Part shown: positions 13,775 through 20,668 of the stretch, piece by piece | Layout: every line of letters begins with the position of its first letter | How positions within the stretch are numbered: position 1 is the first letter of the stretch | Source: JBMNHG01 sp045627705 | GTDB lineage: Bacteria; Verrucomicrobiota; Kiritimatiellia; RFP12; JBMNHG01 | Direction of reading: 5' to 3' | Assembly: GCA_045627705.1 (NCBI GenBank) | Contig: JAZQOE010000051.1 | Span: 1-27,890, forward strand | DNA: 27,890 nucleotides | The notes under the pieces: model-generated | What the model was told of the DNA's origin: nothing | Database searches by the model: none | What the model saw: only the letters and a program-made list of their open reading frames with translations | Made by a program: the position numbers and the translations under genes

Positions 13775-14863
13775 ATGACATCGAAAGAACGCGTCCTCGC
13801 GACATTTGACTTGGCCGAGACCGACAGGGTCCCCATCGACTACATGGCGAATCCCGGCATCGATGCGCGTCTCAAGGCCCACTTCGGGTTAAGGCCCGAT
13901 GACAACGAAGGCCTTCTCCGCGCGCTTAACGTGGACTTCCGCGGTGTCGGCCCGTGGTACACAGGCCCGAAGCTCCATGCCGACATCCCGGAGCGCGGCG
14001 TCCTTGTAGATGACTGGGGCAACCATCGCCGCTGGATCGAGCATTCATCGGGCGGATACTGGGACTACTGCGACTTCCCGCTGGCAAACGCAACCGAAGA
14101 AGATGTCGCGAAGTGGCCCATGCCAGACCCGGATGCCTTCGACTATTCGCACGTCGCCGATGACTGCAAGCGCCTTTCCGAATTTGGAGTGTTCGCGGGA
14201 AATGCCGGCGTCGGCGATATCATAAACGGAACTTCGATGCTTCGCGGCATGGAGCAAGTGCTCGTCGATCTGATCACTGGCGACCCTGCCGGACTGCTGC
14301 TGGTAAAGCGGCGTTGCGATATCTGGCTCGGCATCATGGAGCGCACGCTAGAGGCCGCAAAGGGCGGCATCGACTTCCTCTGGATCGGCGAAGATCTCGG
14401 CACGCAGATCGCGCCGATGATTAGCCTGCCGCTTTATCGCGAACGACTGCGCCCGTATCACCAGCGCTTCGTGGATCTGGCGAAGGCGCATGGCCTGCCC
14501 GTGATGGTGCATACATGCGGTTCCAGCAGCTGGGCATACGAAGATTTCATCGAAATGGGCGTAAGCGCGGTCGATACTCTCCAGCCCGAAGCGGCAAACA
14601 TGTCGCCCGCGTACCTGAAGGGGCATTTTGGCGGAAGGCTCGCATTCCACGGATGCATTTCCACGGCCGGACCCGTCGCGACTGGCTCTGTCGAAGAGAC
14701 CATCGCCGACTGCCGCGCAACCCTCGACACAATGGCGCCAGGTGGAGGCTACATGTTCTCCCCTACCCACATGCTCCAGGACAACTCCCCAACCGAAAAC
14801 GTCCTCGCGATGTATCGTACCGCCGTTGAATGGAAGAATGCCCGCTCCCTTCGTGCGCACTAA
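13775..14863 (+). CDS. uroporphyrinogen-decarboxylase-family protein, probable cobamide-type methyltransferase
   Basis: The URO-D fold is shared by heme-synthesis HemE and by zinc-dependent methyltransferases of the MtaA/MtbA type that move methyl groups to or from cobamides. The 362-residue protein begins MTSKERVLATFDLAETDRVP, the usual opening of the methyltransferase-like branch. It shows a probable zinc site, His246-x-Cys248 in VMVHTCGSS, with Cys294 (FHGC) as the third ligand. The C-terminal GGYMFSPTHMLQDNSPTENV is typical of this branch. The ATG at 13775 is preferred to the in-frame TTG at 13763. No clear Shine-Dalgarno is visible. The partner corrinoid protein is not in the window, so the substrate is unknown. 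Confidence 0.85.
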   Translation: MTSKERVLATFDLAETDRVPIDYMANPGIDARLKAHFGLRPDDNEGLLRALNVDFRGVGPWYTGPKLHADIPERGVLVDDWGNHRRWIEHSSGGYWDYCDFPLANATEEDVAKWPMPDPDAFDYSHVADDCKRLSEFGVFAGNAGVGDIINGTSMLRGMEQVLVDLITGDPAGLLLVKRRCDIWLGIMERTLEAAKGGIDFLWIGEDLGTQIAPMISLPLYRERLRPYHQRFVDLAKAHGLPVMVHTCGSSSWAYEDFIEMGVSAVDTLQPEAANMSPAYLKGHFGGRLAFHGCISTAGPVATGSVEETIADCRATLDTMAPGGGYMFSPTHMLQDNSPTENVLAMYRTAVEWKNARSLRAH

Positions 14864-14890
14864 AAAAAAGAACCCGCCGCCAATGGCAGC
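14862..14890 (-). terminator. intrinsic terminator of the tRNA-Val gene
   Basis: On the minus strand GCTGCC-ATT-GGCGGC forms a 6-bp stem (14890-14876). It is followed by GGTTC and a run of eight T (14869-14862). It starts 15 bases after the tRNA CCA end and reaches the stop codon of the convergent URO-D-family gene. Confidence 0.75.
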
Positions 14891-14904
14891 AGATTCATTG
14901 CAAA

Positions 14905-14981
14905 TGGTGGGCGATACTGGGCTCGGACCAGTGACCTCCGCCGTGTGAAAGCGGCGCTCTAACCAACTGAGCTAATCGCCC
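14905..14981 (-). tRNA. tRNA-Val (anticodon CAC)
   Basis: A full cloverleaf can be drawn on the minus strand: acceptor GGGCGAT with ATCGCCC, D-arm GCTC/GAGC with GG in the loop, and anticodon stem CCGCT/GGCGG. The anticodon loop is TTCACAC, so the anticodon is CAC (14947-14945). The variable loop is AGGTC, the T stem ACTGG/CCAGT, the discriminator A, and CCA is encoded. The T loop reads TCCGAGC where TTCGAGC is expected, so position 55 is C instead of the almost universal T. The tRNA has its own promoter and terminator. Confidence 0.92.
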
Positions 14982-15017
14982 GAAAGGGGTAAAACGAGTT
15001 TCCCCGAAGGAGTTTCG

Positions 15018-15046
15018 ATGGTAACAAAGCGCCTTGTGGTTGTCAA
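15018..15046 (-). promoter_or_regulatory. strong promoter of tRNA-Val
   Basis: On the minus strand there is a perfect -35 TTGACA at 15046-15041, a 17-base spacer and a -10 TACCAT at 15023-15018. The start near 15011 gives a precursor leader of about 30 bases. Confidence 0.75.
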
Positions 15047-15103
15047 GTGGGACGCACGGGCTTTTGCGCCGCGACCAACCGATGGGCGCAAGAGATTTTT
15101 AAG

Positions 15104-15132
15104 TTGCTTTTAAGATAGAAACAAGATAATCT
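15104..15132 (+). promoter_or_regulatory. candidate promoter and operator of the PerR-like/rubrerythrin operon
   Basis: There is a -35 TTGCTT at 15104-15109 and a -10 GATAAT at 15125-15130, with a shortish 15-base spacer. The -10 is embedded in a near-palindrome AGATAATCT (15124-15132), a plausible site for autoregulation. The start near 15137 leaves a leader of only about 6 bases. Confidence 0.45.
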
Positions 15133-15142
15133 AAAAATTGTC

Positions 15143-15577
15143 ATGAAAACAAACATCGCTGAGACACTGCTCTCGAAGGGCATCAGGCCGTCGCCTCAAA
15201 GGCTGGCGGTTTACGAAGCCCTTGTCGGGAGGAGGGACCATCCTTCCGCCGATGTATTGTTTCAGGCGCTCCGCCCGACGATGCCGACGATGTCGAAGAC
15301 CACCGTGCTGAACACCATGAGGTTGTTCCAGCGTGTCGGACTCGTCCACGACGTGCGATGCGAGGAAGGCGAGCTCCGCTTCGACGGCAGCATCGATTTC
15401 CATGTCCATTTCAAATGCCGCGATTGCGGCGCCCTTTTCGACATAGAGATGAAGGAACCGCATTCGCGGCCATTCGCCGAAATGCCGAAAGGTTTCACGT
15501 TCGACGACGAACAACTGATCTACTATGGGCGCTGTGACAAGTGCTCAGGGAAAACCAAGAAAGGGAAACAGAAATGA
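15143..15577 (+). CDS. Fur-family regulator, PerR-like
   Basis: Fur-family proteins are metal-dependent winged-helix repressors; the PerR branch senses peroxide. The 144-residue protein has the DNA-binding domain at about 1-80. Two CxxC pairs form the structural zinc site (Cys92/95 and Cys131/134). Likely regulatory metal ligands are His33, Asp81, His87, His89 and Asp100. An Asp at the last position favours PerR over Fur, which usually has Glu. The stop overlaps the start of a rubrerythrin gene (ATGA), so regulator and peroxide-reducing enzyme are co-translated; this context also points to PerR. No Shine-Dalgarno precedes the ATG. Assignment to PerR rather than Fur or Zur is inference. Confidence 0.85.
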   Translation: MKTNIAETLLSKGIRPSPQRLAVYEALVGRRDHPSADVLFQALRPTMPTMSKTTVLNTMRLFQRVGLVHDVRCEEGELRFDGSIDFHVHFKCRDCGALFDIEMKEPHSRPFAEMPKGFTFDDEQLIYYGRCDKCSGKTKKGKQK

Positions 15578-16116
15578 AAAGATGGGTTTGCCCCGTTTGC
15601 GGGTATGTTCATGAAGGCGACACCGCCCCCGAGAAGTGCCCCCAGTGCGGCGTTCCGGGTTCGAAGTTCAAGGTCGAGGAGGCCGCTGCCGGCTATGCCT
15701 GCGAGCATCACGTTGGCGATGGCGTAGTCGATGACGCCGAAGTCACCCAGGGTCTCAAGGACCACTTCAACGGCGAGTGCTGCGAGGTTGGAATGTACCT
15801 CGCGATGGCGCGCCAGGCCGAGCGCGAGGGTTATCCCGAAATCGCCGAGGCCTTCAAGCGCTATGCATGGGAAGAGGCCGAGCACGCCTCGAAATTCGCC
15901 GAGCTCCTCGGCGAGGTCGTGACCAACTCGACGAAGAAGAACGTCAAGATGCGCGCCGATGCCGAGGCTGGCGCATGCGCCGCGAAGCTTGCCATCGCCA
16001 AGCGCGCGAAGGAACTCGGCTACGATGCCATCCACGACACCGTCCACGAAATGGCCAAGGACGAGGCCCGCCACGGCGCAGGTTTCGCAGGTCTCTACAA
16101 GCGCTTCTTCGCGTAA
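15574..16116 (+). CDS. reverse rubrerythrin (N-terminal rubredoxin domain)
   Basis: Rubrerythrins reduce hydrogen peroxide, and in reverse forms also oxygen, in anaerobes at a diiron site fed by a rubredoxin-type iron centre. Here the rubredoxin-like domain is N-terminal (CPVCGYVHEGDTAPEKCPQCG minus its last residue, positions 6-25), followed by the four-helix diiron domain. Ligand motifs are EEAEH in the second helix and DEARH in the last. The 180-residue length fits. The start at 15574 overlaps the preceding stop as ATGA, with AAGGGA upstream; an earlier in-frame start would lie inside the regulator gene. This domain order matches the clostridial reverse rubrerythrins. Confidence 0.92.
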   Translation: MKRWVCPVCGYVHEGDTAPEKCPQCGVPGSKFKVEEAAAGYACEHHVGDGVVDDAEVTQGLKDHFNGECCEVGMYLAMARQAEREGYPEIAEAFKRYAWEEAEHASKFAELLGEVVTNSTKKNVKMRADAEAGACAAKLAIAKRAKELGYDAIHDTVHEMAKDEARHGAGFAGLYKRFFA

Positions 16117-16140
16117 GCGCTTTCGCAGTCAAAGCAATGG

Positions 16141-16178
16141 AGCCCGGACTGCGTTGCAACACAGCCGGGCTTCATTTT
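16141..16178 (+). terminator. hairpin with T-rich tail between the two rubrerythrin genes
   Basis: AGCCCGG-A-CTG (16141-16151) pairs with CAGCCGGGCT (16162-16171) with one bulged base. It is followed by TCATTTT. It lies 20 bases before the next ribosome-binding region and may be a partial terminator giving less of the second enzyme. Confidence 0.55.
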
Positions 16179-16198
16179 GGAATGAAAGGATACTGACC

Positions 16199-16732
16199 AT
16201 GGAACTCAAGGGATCAAAGACAGAGAAGAATCTGATGGCGGCTTTTGCGGGCGAGTCACAGGCGCGCAACAAGTACGACTACTTCGCATCGAAGGCGAAG
16301 AAGGATGGCTACGAGCAAATCGCGGCGATCTTCCAGGAAACGGCGCTCAACGAGAAGGAACACGCCAAGATGTGGTTCAAGCTCTTCGCCGGCATTGGCT
16401 CGACGCCCGAAAATCTCGCGGCCGCGGCTGCAGGCGAACACGAGGAATGGACCGACATGTACAAGCGTTTCGCCGATGAGGCGGAGGCCGAAGGCTTCAC
16501 CGAGATCGCCGCGAAGTTCCGTCTGGTCGCCAAGGTCGAGGCGGAGCACGAGAAGCGCTACCTCAAGCTCGCGAAGAACATCGAGTCTGGCGAGGTCTGG
16601 GTCCGCATCGGCAAGAACAAGTGGCAGTGCCGCAACTGCGGCGCAATCGTCGAAGGCGAGACCGCCCCCGACAAGTGCCCGGTCTGCGACCACCCCCGTG
16701 CCTACTTCCAGTTGGTGCAGGACAACTTCTAA
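16199..16732 (+). CDS. rbr: rubrerythrin (classical domain order)
   Basis: This 177-residue protein has the classical order: an N-terminal ferritin-like diiron domain (AGESQARNKY, NEKEHAKMW, KVEAEHEKRY carry the Glu/His ligands), then a C-terminal rubredoxin domain (CRNCG and CPVCDHP). It reduces peroxide in the cytoplasm using electrons from rubredoxin or NADH-dependent reductases. The ATG at 16199 has AAAGGA about 8 bases upstream; longer in-frame starts run into the previous gene and hairpin. It follows the PerR-like regulator and the reverse rubrerythrin, forming an oxidative-stress operon that suits an oxygen-sensitive organism. Confidence 0.95.
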   Translation: MELKGSKTEKNLMAAFAGESQARNKYDYFASKAKKDGYEQIAAIFQETALNEKEHAKMWFKLFAGIGSTPENLAAAAAGEHEEWTDMYKRFADEAEAEGFTEIAAKFRLVAKVEAEHEKRYLKLAKNIESGEVWVRIGKNKWQCRNCGAIVEGETAPDKCPVCDHPRAYFQLVQDNF

Positions 16733-16749
16733 TTGCTTCAATCAGGAAG

Positions 16750-16803
16750 TTCAAAAACGGGTGTGTCCCCATTTCCAAACGGGGACACACCCCGTTTTTT
16801 GAA
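16750..16803 (+). terminator. very long inverted repeat, terminator of the rubrerythrin operon
   Basis: Arms of 21 and 23 bases (16750-16770, 16781-16803) pair almost perfectly with two unmatched bases, around a 10-base loop. The core is TGTGTCCCC/GGGGACACA, and the right arm ends CCCCGTTTTTT. It can act as an intrinsic terminator in both directions, also serving the convergent histidine kinase gene. The arms are much longer than needed, so it may derive from a repetitive element. Confidence 0.7.
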
Positions 16804-16921
16804 ATGGCGGTGATTTGGTCATGATGAATAATCTTCTCGATAATGACGAGGAGATGCCAGCGCATAACGCTTAAGGGGACAGACAATTTAAGTGACGCGG
16901 AATGCAATTGCGTGATCGTGG

Positions 16922-18121
16922 CTAGAAAGTCAGGGTGAATGTCGCGCCGGCGCCGGGGGTTGACGAGACTGAAGCTTCGCCGTTGTGAAGCTGGGCGATG
17001 TGCTTGACAATCGCGAGACCGAGGCCGGTGCCTCCCAACTGGCGGCTGCGATCCTTGTCTATCCTGTAGAAACGCTCGAAAAGGCGCGCCTGGCATTCGG
17101 CAGGGATGCCCCTGCCATGGTCGGTGATGCAAACCGACACCTTTCCGCCCCTTGTTTCCTTGATGTCGATCACGATGTCTTTCGAACCGCTGTGGCGAAT
17201 CGCATTTTGAATGAGATTGGAAATCGCCGATTCGATCAGTCTCGGATCGCACGGACGAATGAAGTGTCCGCCCGCCGGACGAGATACGATTTCGATCCCA
17301 TCCTTGTCCGCCTGCGGCCGCGCAAGATTGACTGCCGATTGAACGATGTCAGAGACATCGCATGGCGTGAATTCCACGGAATGCGAGACCTCGGCTTTCT
17401 CAAGTCTTGCAAGTGCGAGGATGTCGTCGATGAGCGCATTGAGGCGTGTCGATTGATTCTTGATTACGTCCTGCAACTCTGATCTGTCGCGGGCGTCGAG
17501 TTCGGCGGCGCCGTCTGACAGGATTTCCGCCGCGCCGAGAATGCCGGTAACTGGCGTTTTGATTTCGTGTGTGACGTTCGCTATGAAATCGCTCCGGAAT
17601 TGCTCCAGCTTGCCCATCTCCACGAGAAGCTTGTCCTTCATGTCCCGTTCGGTCGCGAGATGCGTAAGGCGTTGTTCGTATCGTCGCGTGAAGAAGAACA
17701 GCGCAAGGATGATGAGCGCGCCTATCCCGATGGACGCGAACAGCACATGCACCGCGTAGGACTTCGCGTCTGTCACCGCCTGATATGGAACCGCTATCCT
17801 AAGGACATACTCGCCGACCCTTCGCGCATGGTAGAACATGGCGATGTGAAGAGTCTCCGATTCGCGAACCACGCTGCGCGCGCGGCCATCCGCCTTGACC
17901 GCTTCGAATTCTGCGCGGTCCGAATGGTTGGGAAGATCCTGGCCCGCGGTGTCGTACACGACCTTGCCATCAAGGTCTATGAGGGAGACCCTTACATCCT
18001 CGGCGATATTCTCCACGCTGCTGCGGAAGCGCGCGGTCTGCAGCCAGAGCAGTACGCAGCAGATGGAAAGCCCCGTTAGCGCAAGGGCTGGCGGAAGCAG
18101 GATGGAGAGCCTTCCCTTCAT
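16922..18121 (-). CDS. sensor histidine kinase, PhoR-like
   Basis: A membrane-bound sensor of a two-component system, 399 residues. It has a first membrane helix (about 9-28), a periplasmic domain of about 95 residues and a second helix (about 124-145). The dimerisation H-box is FIANVTHEIKTP with phosphoacceptor His185. The ATP-binding domain has N-box LIQNAIRHS, G1 DHGRGIP, F-box FERFYRIDKDRSR and G2 GGTGLGLAIVKHI. The DKDRSR-x-x-GGTGLGL run is typical of PhoR/VicK kinases. Its ATG overlaps the stop of the response-regulator gene (ATGA). Divergence from a Na+/phosphate transporter gene suggests phosphate sensing, but this is inferred. Confidence 0.93.
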   Translation of the reverse strand: MKGRLSILLPPALALTGLSICCVLLWLQTARFRSSVENIAEDVRVSLIDLDGKVVYDTAGQDLPNHSDRAEFEAVKADGRARSVVRESETLHIAMFYHARRVGEYVLRIAVPYQAVTDAKSYAVHVLFASIGIGALIILALFFFTRRYEQRLTHLATERDMKDKLLVEMGKLEQFRSDFIANVTHEIKTPVTGILGAAEILSDGAAELDARDRSELQDVIKNQSTRLNALIDDILALARLEKAEVSHSVEFTPCDVSDIVQSAVNLARPQADKDGIEIVSRPAGGHFIRPCDPRLIESAISNLIQNAIRHSGSKDIVIDIKETRGGKVSVCITDHGRGIPAECQARLFERFYRIDKDRSRQLGGTGLGLAIVKHIAQLHNGEASVSSTPGAGATFTLTF

Positions 18122-18804
18122 GGCGTCAACCTATAGCCGATGCCGCGGATTGTTTCGATGTGCGTGGCCCAATCCCCAAGCTTGCGGCGAAGGCCGACCA
18201 TGAGCGTATCGACAGTGCGGTCCGTCACATCCTTTTCCTCCGTCTGTATCCCCGCGATGAGCTGCGGCCGCGTAAAGGCACGGCCTGGATGCGCGGTAAG
18301 GATGTCTAGCAGATCGAATTCGCTGCGTGTTAGCGGAAGCGCAATGGAGTCGATCGAGGCGGAACGCGACGCGGTGTCGATGGCGAGGGATCCGATTTCG
18401 CGACGGATGCCCTGAATGGCGGACGGGCGCCTGAGCACAGCCCGGACGCGCGCGAGGAGAACCGCCTTTGAGAATGGCTTTGTGATGTAGTCGTCCGCGC
18501 CAAGCTCGAAGCCGCGCACGATGTCCTCTTCGGTGGACTTGGCGGTAAGCATGATGATGGAGGTCGATGCCGTCAGGGCGGACTTGCGTATCGCGTGGCA
18601 GACGGAAAGTCCGTCCATGCCTGGCAGCATTAAGTCGAGGAGGACCAGCGATGGCTGTTCGCCCAGCACCAGCGCCAGTCCGTCATCGCCACGTTCCGCT
18701 TCGTGGATGCAAGTGAAGCCAGCGCCTTTGAGCGCAAGCCGCAACACGGTGCGGATGCCCGGATCGTCTTCGATGATGGCAATCTTGTCCATTTCGAGGT
18801 TCAT
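18118..18804 (-). CDS. OmpR/PhoB-family response regulator
   Basis: A DNA-binding response regulator of 228 residues. The receiver domain has the acidic pair Asp13/Asp14, phosphoacceptor Asp57 (LLDLMLPGMDG), Thr87 and Lys109 (KPF). The C-terminal winged helix (about 130-228) carries SEFDLLDILTAHPGRAFTR, the DRTVDTLMVGLRRKLG recognition region and IRGIGYRL. An internal ATG four codons on (18792) is an alternative start; neither start has a clear Shine-Dalgarno. It lies upstream of and overlaps the kinase gene. A Pho-box-like repeat in the divergent promoter region supports a PhoB-like role, which remains inference. Confidence 0.93.
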   Translation of the reverse strand: MNLEMDKIAIIEDDPGIRTVLRLALKGAGFTCIHEAERGDDGLALVLGEQPSLVLLDLMLPGMDGLSVCHAIRKSALTASTSIIMLTAKSTEEDIVRGFELGADDYITKPFSKAVLLARVRAVLRRPSAIQGIRREIGSLAIDTASRSASIDSIALPLTRSEFDLLDILTAHPGRAFTRPQLIAGIQTEEKDVTDRTVDTLMVGLRRKLGDWATHIETIRGIGYRLTP

Positions 18805-18842
18805 TATCGCAGTTAATGTTTTGCCGTGAAAGTCCTTTTGTC

Positions 18843-18860
18843 CTCACAGAATCCTGACAA
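18843..18860 (-). promoter_or_regulatory. Pho-box-like direct repeat in the divergent regulator/transporter promoter region
   Basis: The minus strand reads TTGTCAG-GATT-CTGTGAG. These are two 7-mers with an 11-base period, matching the PhoB recognition half-site CTGTCAT in 5 of 7 positions each. On the plus strand the motif sits about 8 bases before a -10-like AATAAT (18869-18874), where activator-driven promoters often carry their site. Confidence 0.5.
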
Positions 18861-18868
18861 GGCAATGC

Positions 18869-18874
18869 AATAAT
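18869..18874 (+). promoter_or_regulatory. -10 element of the Na+/Pi cotransporter-family gene
   Basis: AATAAT differs from TATAAT at one base. No -35 is recognisable 17 bases upstream, where the Pho-box-like repeat lies. The start near 18881 would be only about 2 bases before the ATG at 18883. Confidence 0.4.
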
Positions 18875-18882
18875 CCTCCGCC

Positions 18883-20571
18883 ATGAACGACATGATTTCG
18901 ATCCTGGTGATGGTTGGCGGCGGGCTGGGCACGTTCCTGCTGGGTATGAAGCATCTTTCCGAGGGCTTGCAGGCGGTCAGTGGATCCGGCTTGCGCAAGT
19001 TCATGTCGCTTGCGACTACGCATCGCCTGGCCGGAGTAGGAACTGGACTGGTCTCGACGATGATCGTGCAATCGTCGTCGATCATCACGGTGATGGTCGT
19101 CGGTTTCGTCTCGTCGGGGCTGATGAATCTCACACAGGCGATCAACGTGATCATCGGGTCGAATATCGGCACCACCACCACGGCATGGCTAATCGCGTTC
19201 GCGCCCGACGTGAAGATGCTGGGGCTGTTCGTCGTGCTTCTCGGCGCGGTATTCTATTTTTTCCAGCGTCGCGAGCGGCTCCATGACCTCGGCCTGGCGC
19301 TGATGGGGCTGGGGTTCATTTTCATGGGGCTCTTCTGGATGAAGGAGGGAATGGAGCCTGTCAGATCGATGCAGGCCGTCGTCAACATGTTCCAGTCCCT
19401 CGACGCGACAACGTCGCTGGGCCTGGCCAAATGCGTCCTTGTCTCGCTTGTATTCACGGCTGTCGTGCAATCGTCCGCCGCTACCACGGCCATTGCGATG
19501 ACGCTCGCGCAGCAGGGGTTGCTGAGTTTCGAGGCTGCCGCAGCGACGGTCTTCGGCATGAATATCGGAACGACGATCACCGCCTGGCTGGCCGCGTTCA
19601 ATGGATCCGCCGAGGCGCGGCAGACGGCTCTCGCGCACACGCTGTTCAATGTCGCGGGCACGATCATACTCATGCCGTTTTTCGCGCCGGTGATTCTCCC
19701 TGCCGCGACATCGTTCTTCCCGCGGTATGCGGAAGCGGTCGTGGTGGACGGCGTTACGACCTATCCGAACATCGCGGCGCCCATGGCCACGATACATACG
19801 ATGTTCAACCTCGTCACCACGGCGATATTCCTGCCGTTCGTGAATCCGTTCGCAAGGATCGTATCGCGCTTCATTCGCGCGGAAGCCGCCACGAAGCCGC
19901 ATTTGAGCGCGTTGAACATGGCGACCCGAATATCGCCCGTAATCGCCTGCGACCAGGCCCTTCTCGAAGTCGAGTTCATGCGCGACAGCGACATCGATCT
20001 GCTGTCGCGCGTCCGCAATGTCCTCACGGGCGAGGCCGACACCAGTTCAGAGGAACATATCGTCCACCGCGAGGCCGTGCTCGACAACGTGCAGCGCGAG
20101 GTGACGGAGTTCCTTGGCAACGTGATGGCCAAGCGTGTCCCCGTCGAGGTCTCGGAGCGCGCGCGGAGATTGCTGAGGTTGTCCGACGAACTGGAATCGG
20201 TATCCGACGAGGCGGCGACAATCCTGCGGGTCACGCGCCGTCTCCGCAAGGATGGCCAGCAATTCTCCGACAAATCGCTGCAGGTTCTCCTGGAAGTCCA
20301 TGATCGCGCCGCATCGTTTGCGGCAACGGTCTCGCGGCTTCTCAAGTCGCCGAGGCCCAAGTTCGATCTCGGCGCAATCCAGGCGGAGGCAAGGGCGATC
20401 CATGAGACAGTTCGCACCAGCCGTCAGGGACAGCTCAATCGGATTGGGCCGGAAGACCCGACATCCCCGATACGAGTGCTTGTGGAACTGGACATCCTGA
20501 ACGCATACGAGCGCATCAGGGCCTATTACCTCAATGTCGCCGAAACACTTGCAGGCGGCAAGGAGAAATAA
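18883..20571 (+). CDS. Na+/phosphate cotransporter family protein with PhoU-like C-terminal domain
   Basis: The 562-residue protein belongs to the NptA/YjbB (Na/Pi-cotransporter II-related) family, inner-membrane proteins that move inorganic phosphate with sodium. Two inverted-repeat units carry the family signature QSSS (63-66) and QSSA (196-199), each followed by a GxNIGTT loop (92-98 and 225-231). Membrane segments fill about 1-335. The last 200 residues (about 350-560) are soluble and helical, like PhoU. It starts without a Shine-Dalgarno. Divergence from a PhoBR-like pair with a Pho-box-like site between suggests phosphate control. Confidence 0.93.
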   Translation: MNDMISILVMVGGGLGTFLLGMKHLSEGLQAVSGSGLRKFMSLATTHRLAGVGTGLVSTMIVQSSSIITVMVVGFVSSGLMNLTQAINVIIGSNIGTTTTAWLIAFAPDVKMLGLFVVLLGAVFYFFQRRERLHDLGLALMGLGFIFMGLFWMKEGMEPVRSMQAVVNMFQSLDATTSLGLAKCVLVSLVFTAVVQSSAATTAIAMTLAQQGLLSFEAAAATVFGMNIGTTITAWLAAFNGSAEARQTALAHTLFNVAGTIILMPFFAPVILPAATSFFPRYAEAVVVDGVTTYPNIAAPMATIHTMFNLVTTAIFLPFVNPFARIVSRFIRAEAATKPHLSALNMATRISPVIACDQALLEVEFMRDSDIDLLSRVRNVLTGEADTSSEEHIVHREAVLDNVQREVTEFLGNVMAKRVPVEVSERARRLLRLSDELESVSDEAATILRVTRRLRKDGQQFSDKSLQVLLEVHDRAASFAATVSRLLKSPRPKFDLGAIQAEARAIHETVRTSRQGQLNRIGPEDPTSPIRVLVELDILNAYERIRAYYLNVAETLAGGKEK

Positions 20572-20601
20572 CGGACACGGCGCGGATGGGCTGCCTCAGA
20601 A

Positions 20602-20631
20602 CTCCAGCTTCCGCCAGCCGGCGGGATGGAG
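20602..20631. other. compound hairpin between convergent genes
   Basis: CTCCA-gctt-CCGCC-agcc-GGCGG-ga-TGGAG folds into two stacked 5-bp stems. It lies between the transporter stop and the convergent permease stop. There is no T-run, so it would be at best a weak bidirectional terminator. Confidence 0.35.
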
Positions 20632-20668
20632 GCGGGCCTCGGTGGGAACGTCGTCGCATCTGAAAGGG

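Noticed and set aside
14905..14981. reading the tRNA as tRNA-Glu(TTC)
   Set aside because: That needs the anticodon stem shifted by one base. The standard alignment with G26 and a 5-bp CCGCT/GGCGG stem gives CAC.
15104..15142. classical PerR box (TTATAATNATTATAA)
   Set aside because: No sequence here matches the 7-1-7 consensus; only a 9-base near-palindrome AGATAATCT is present.
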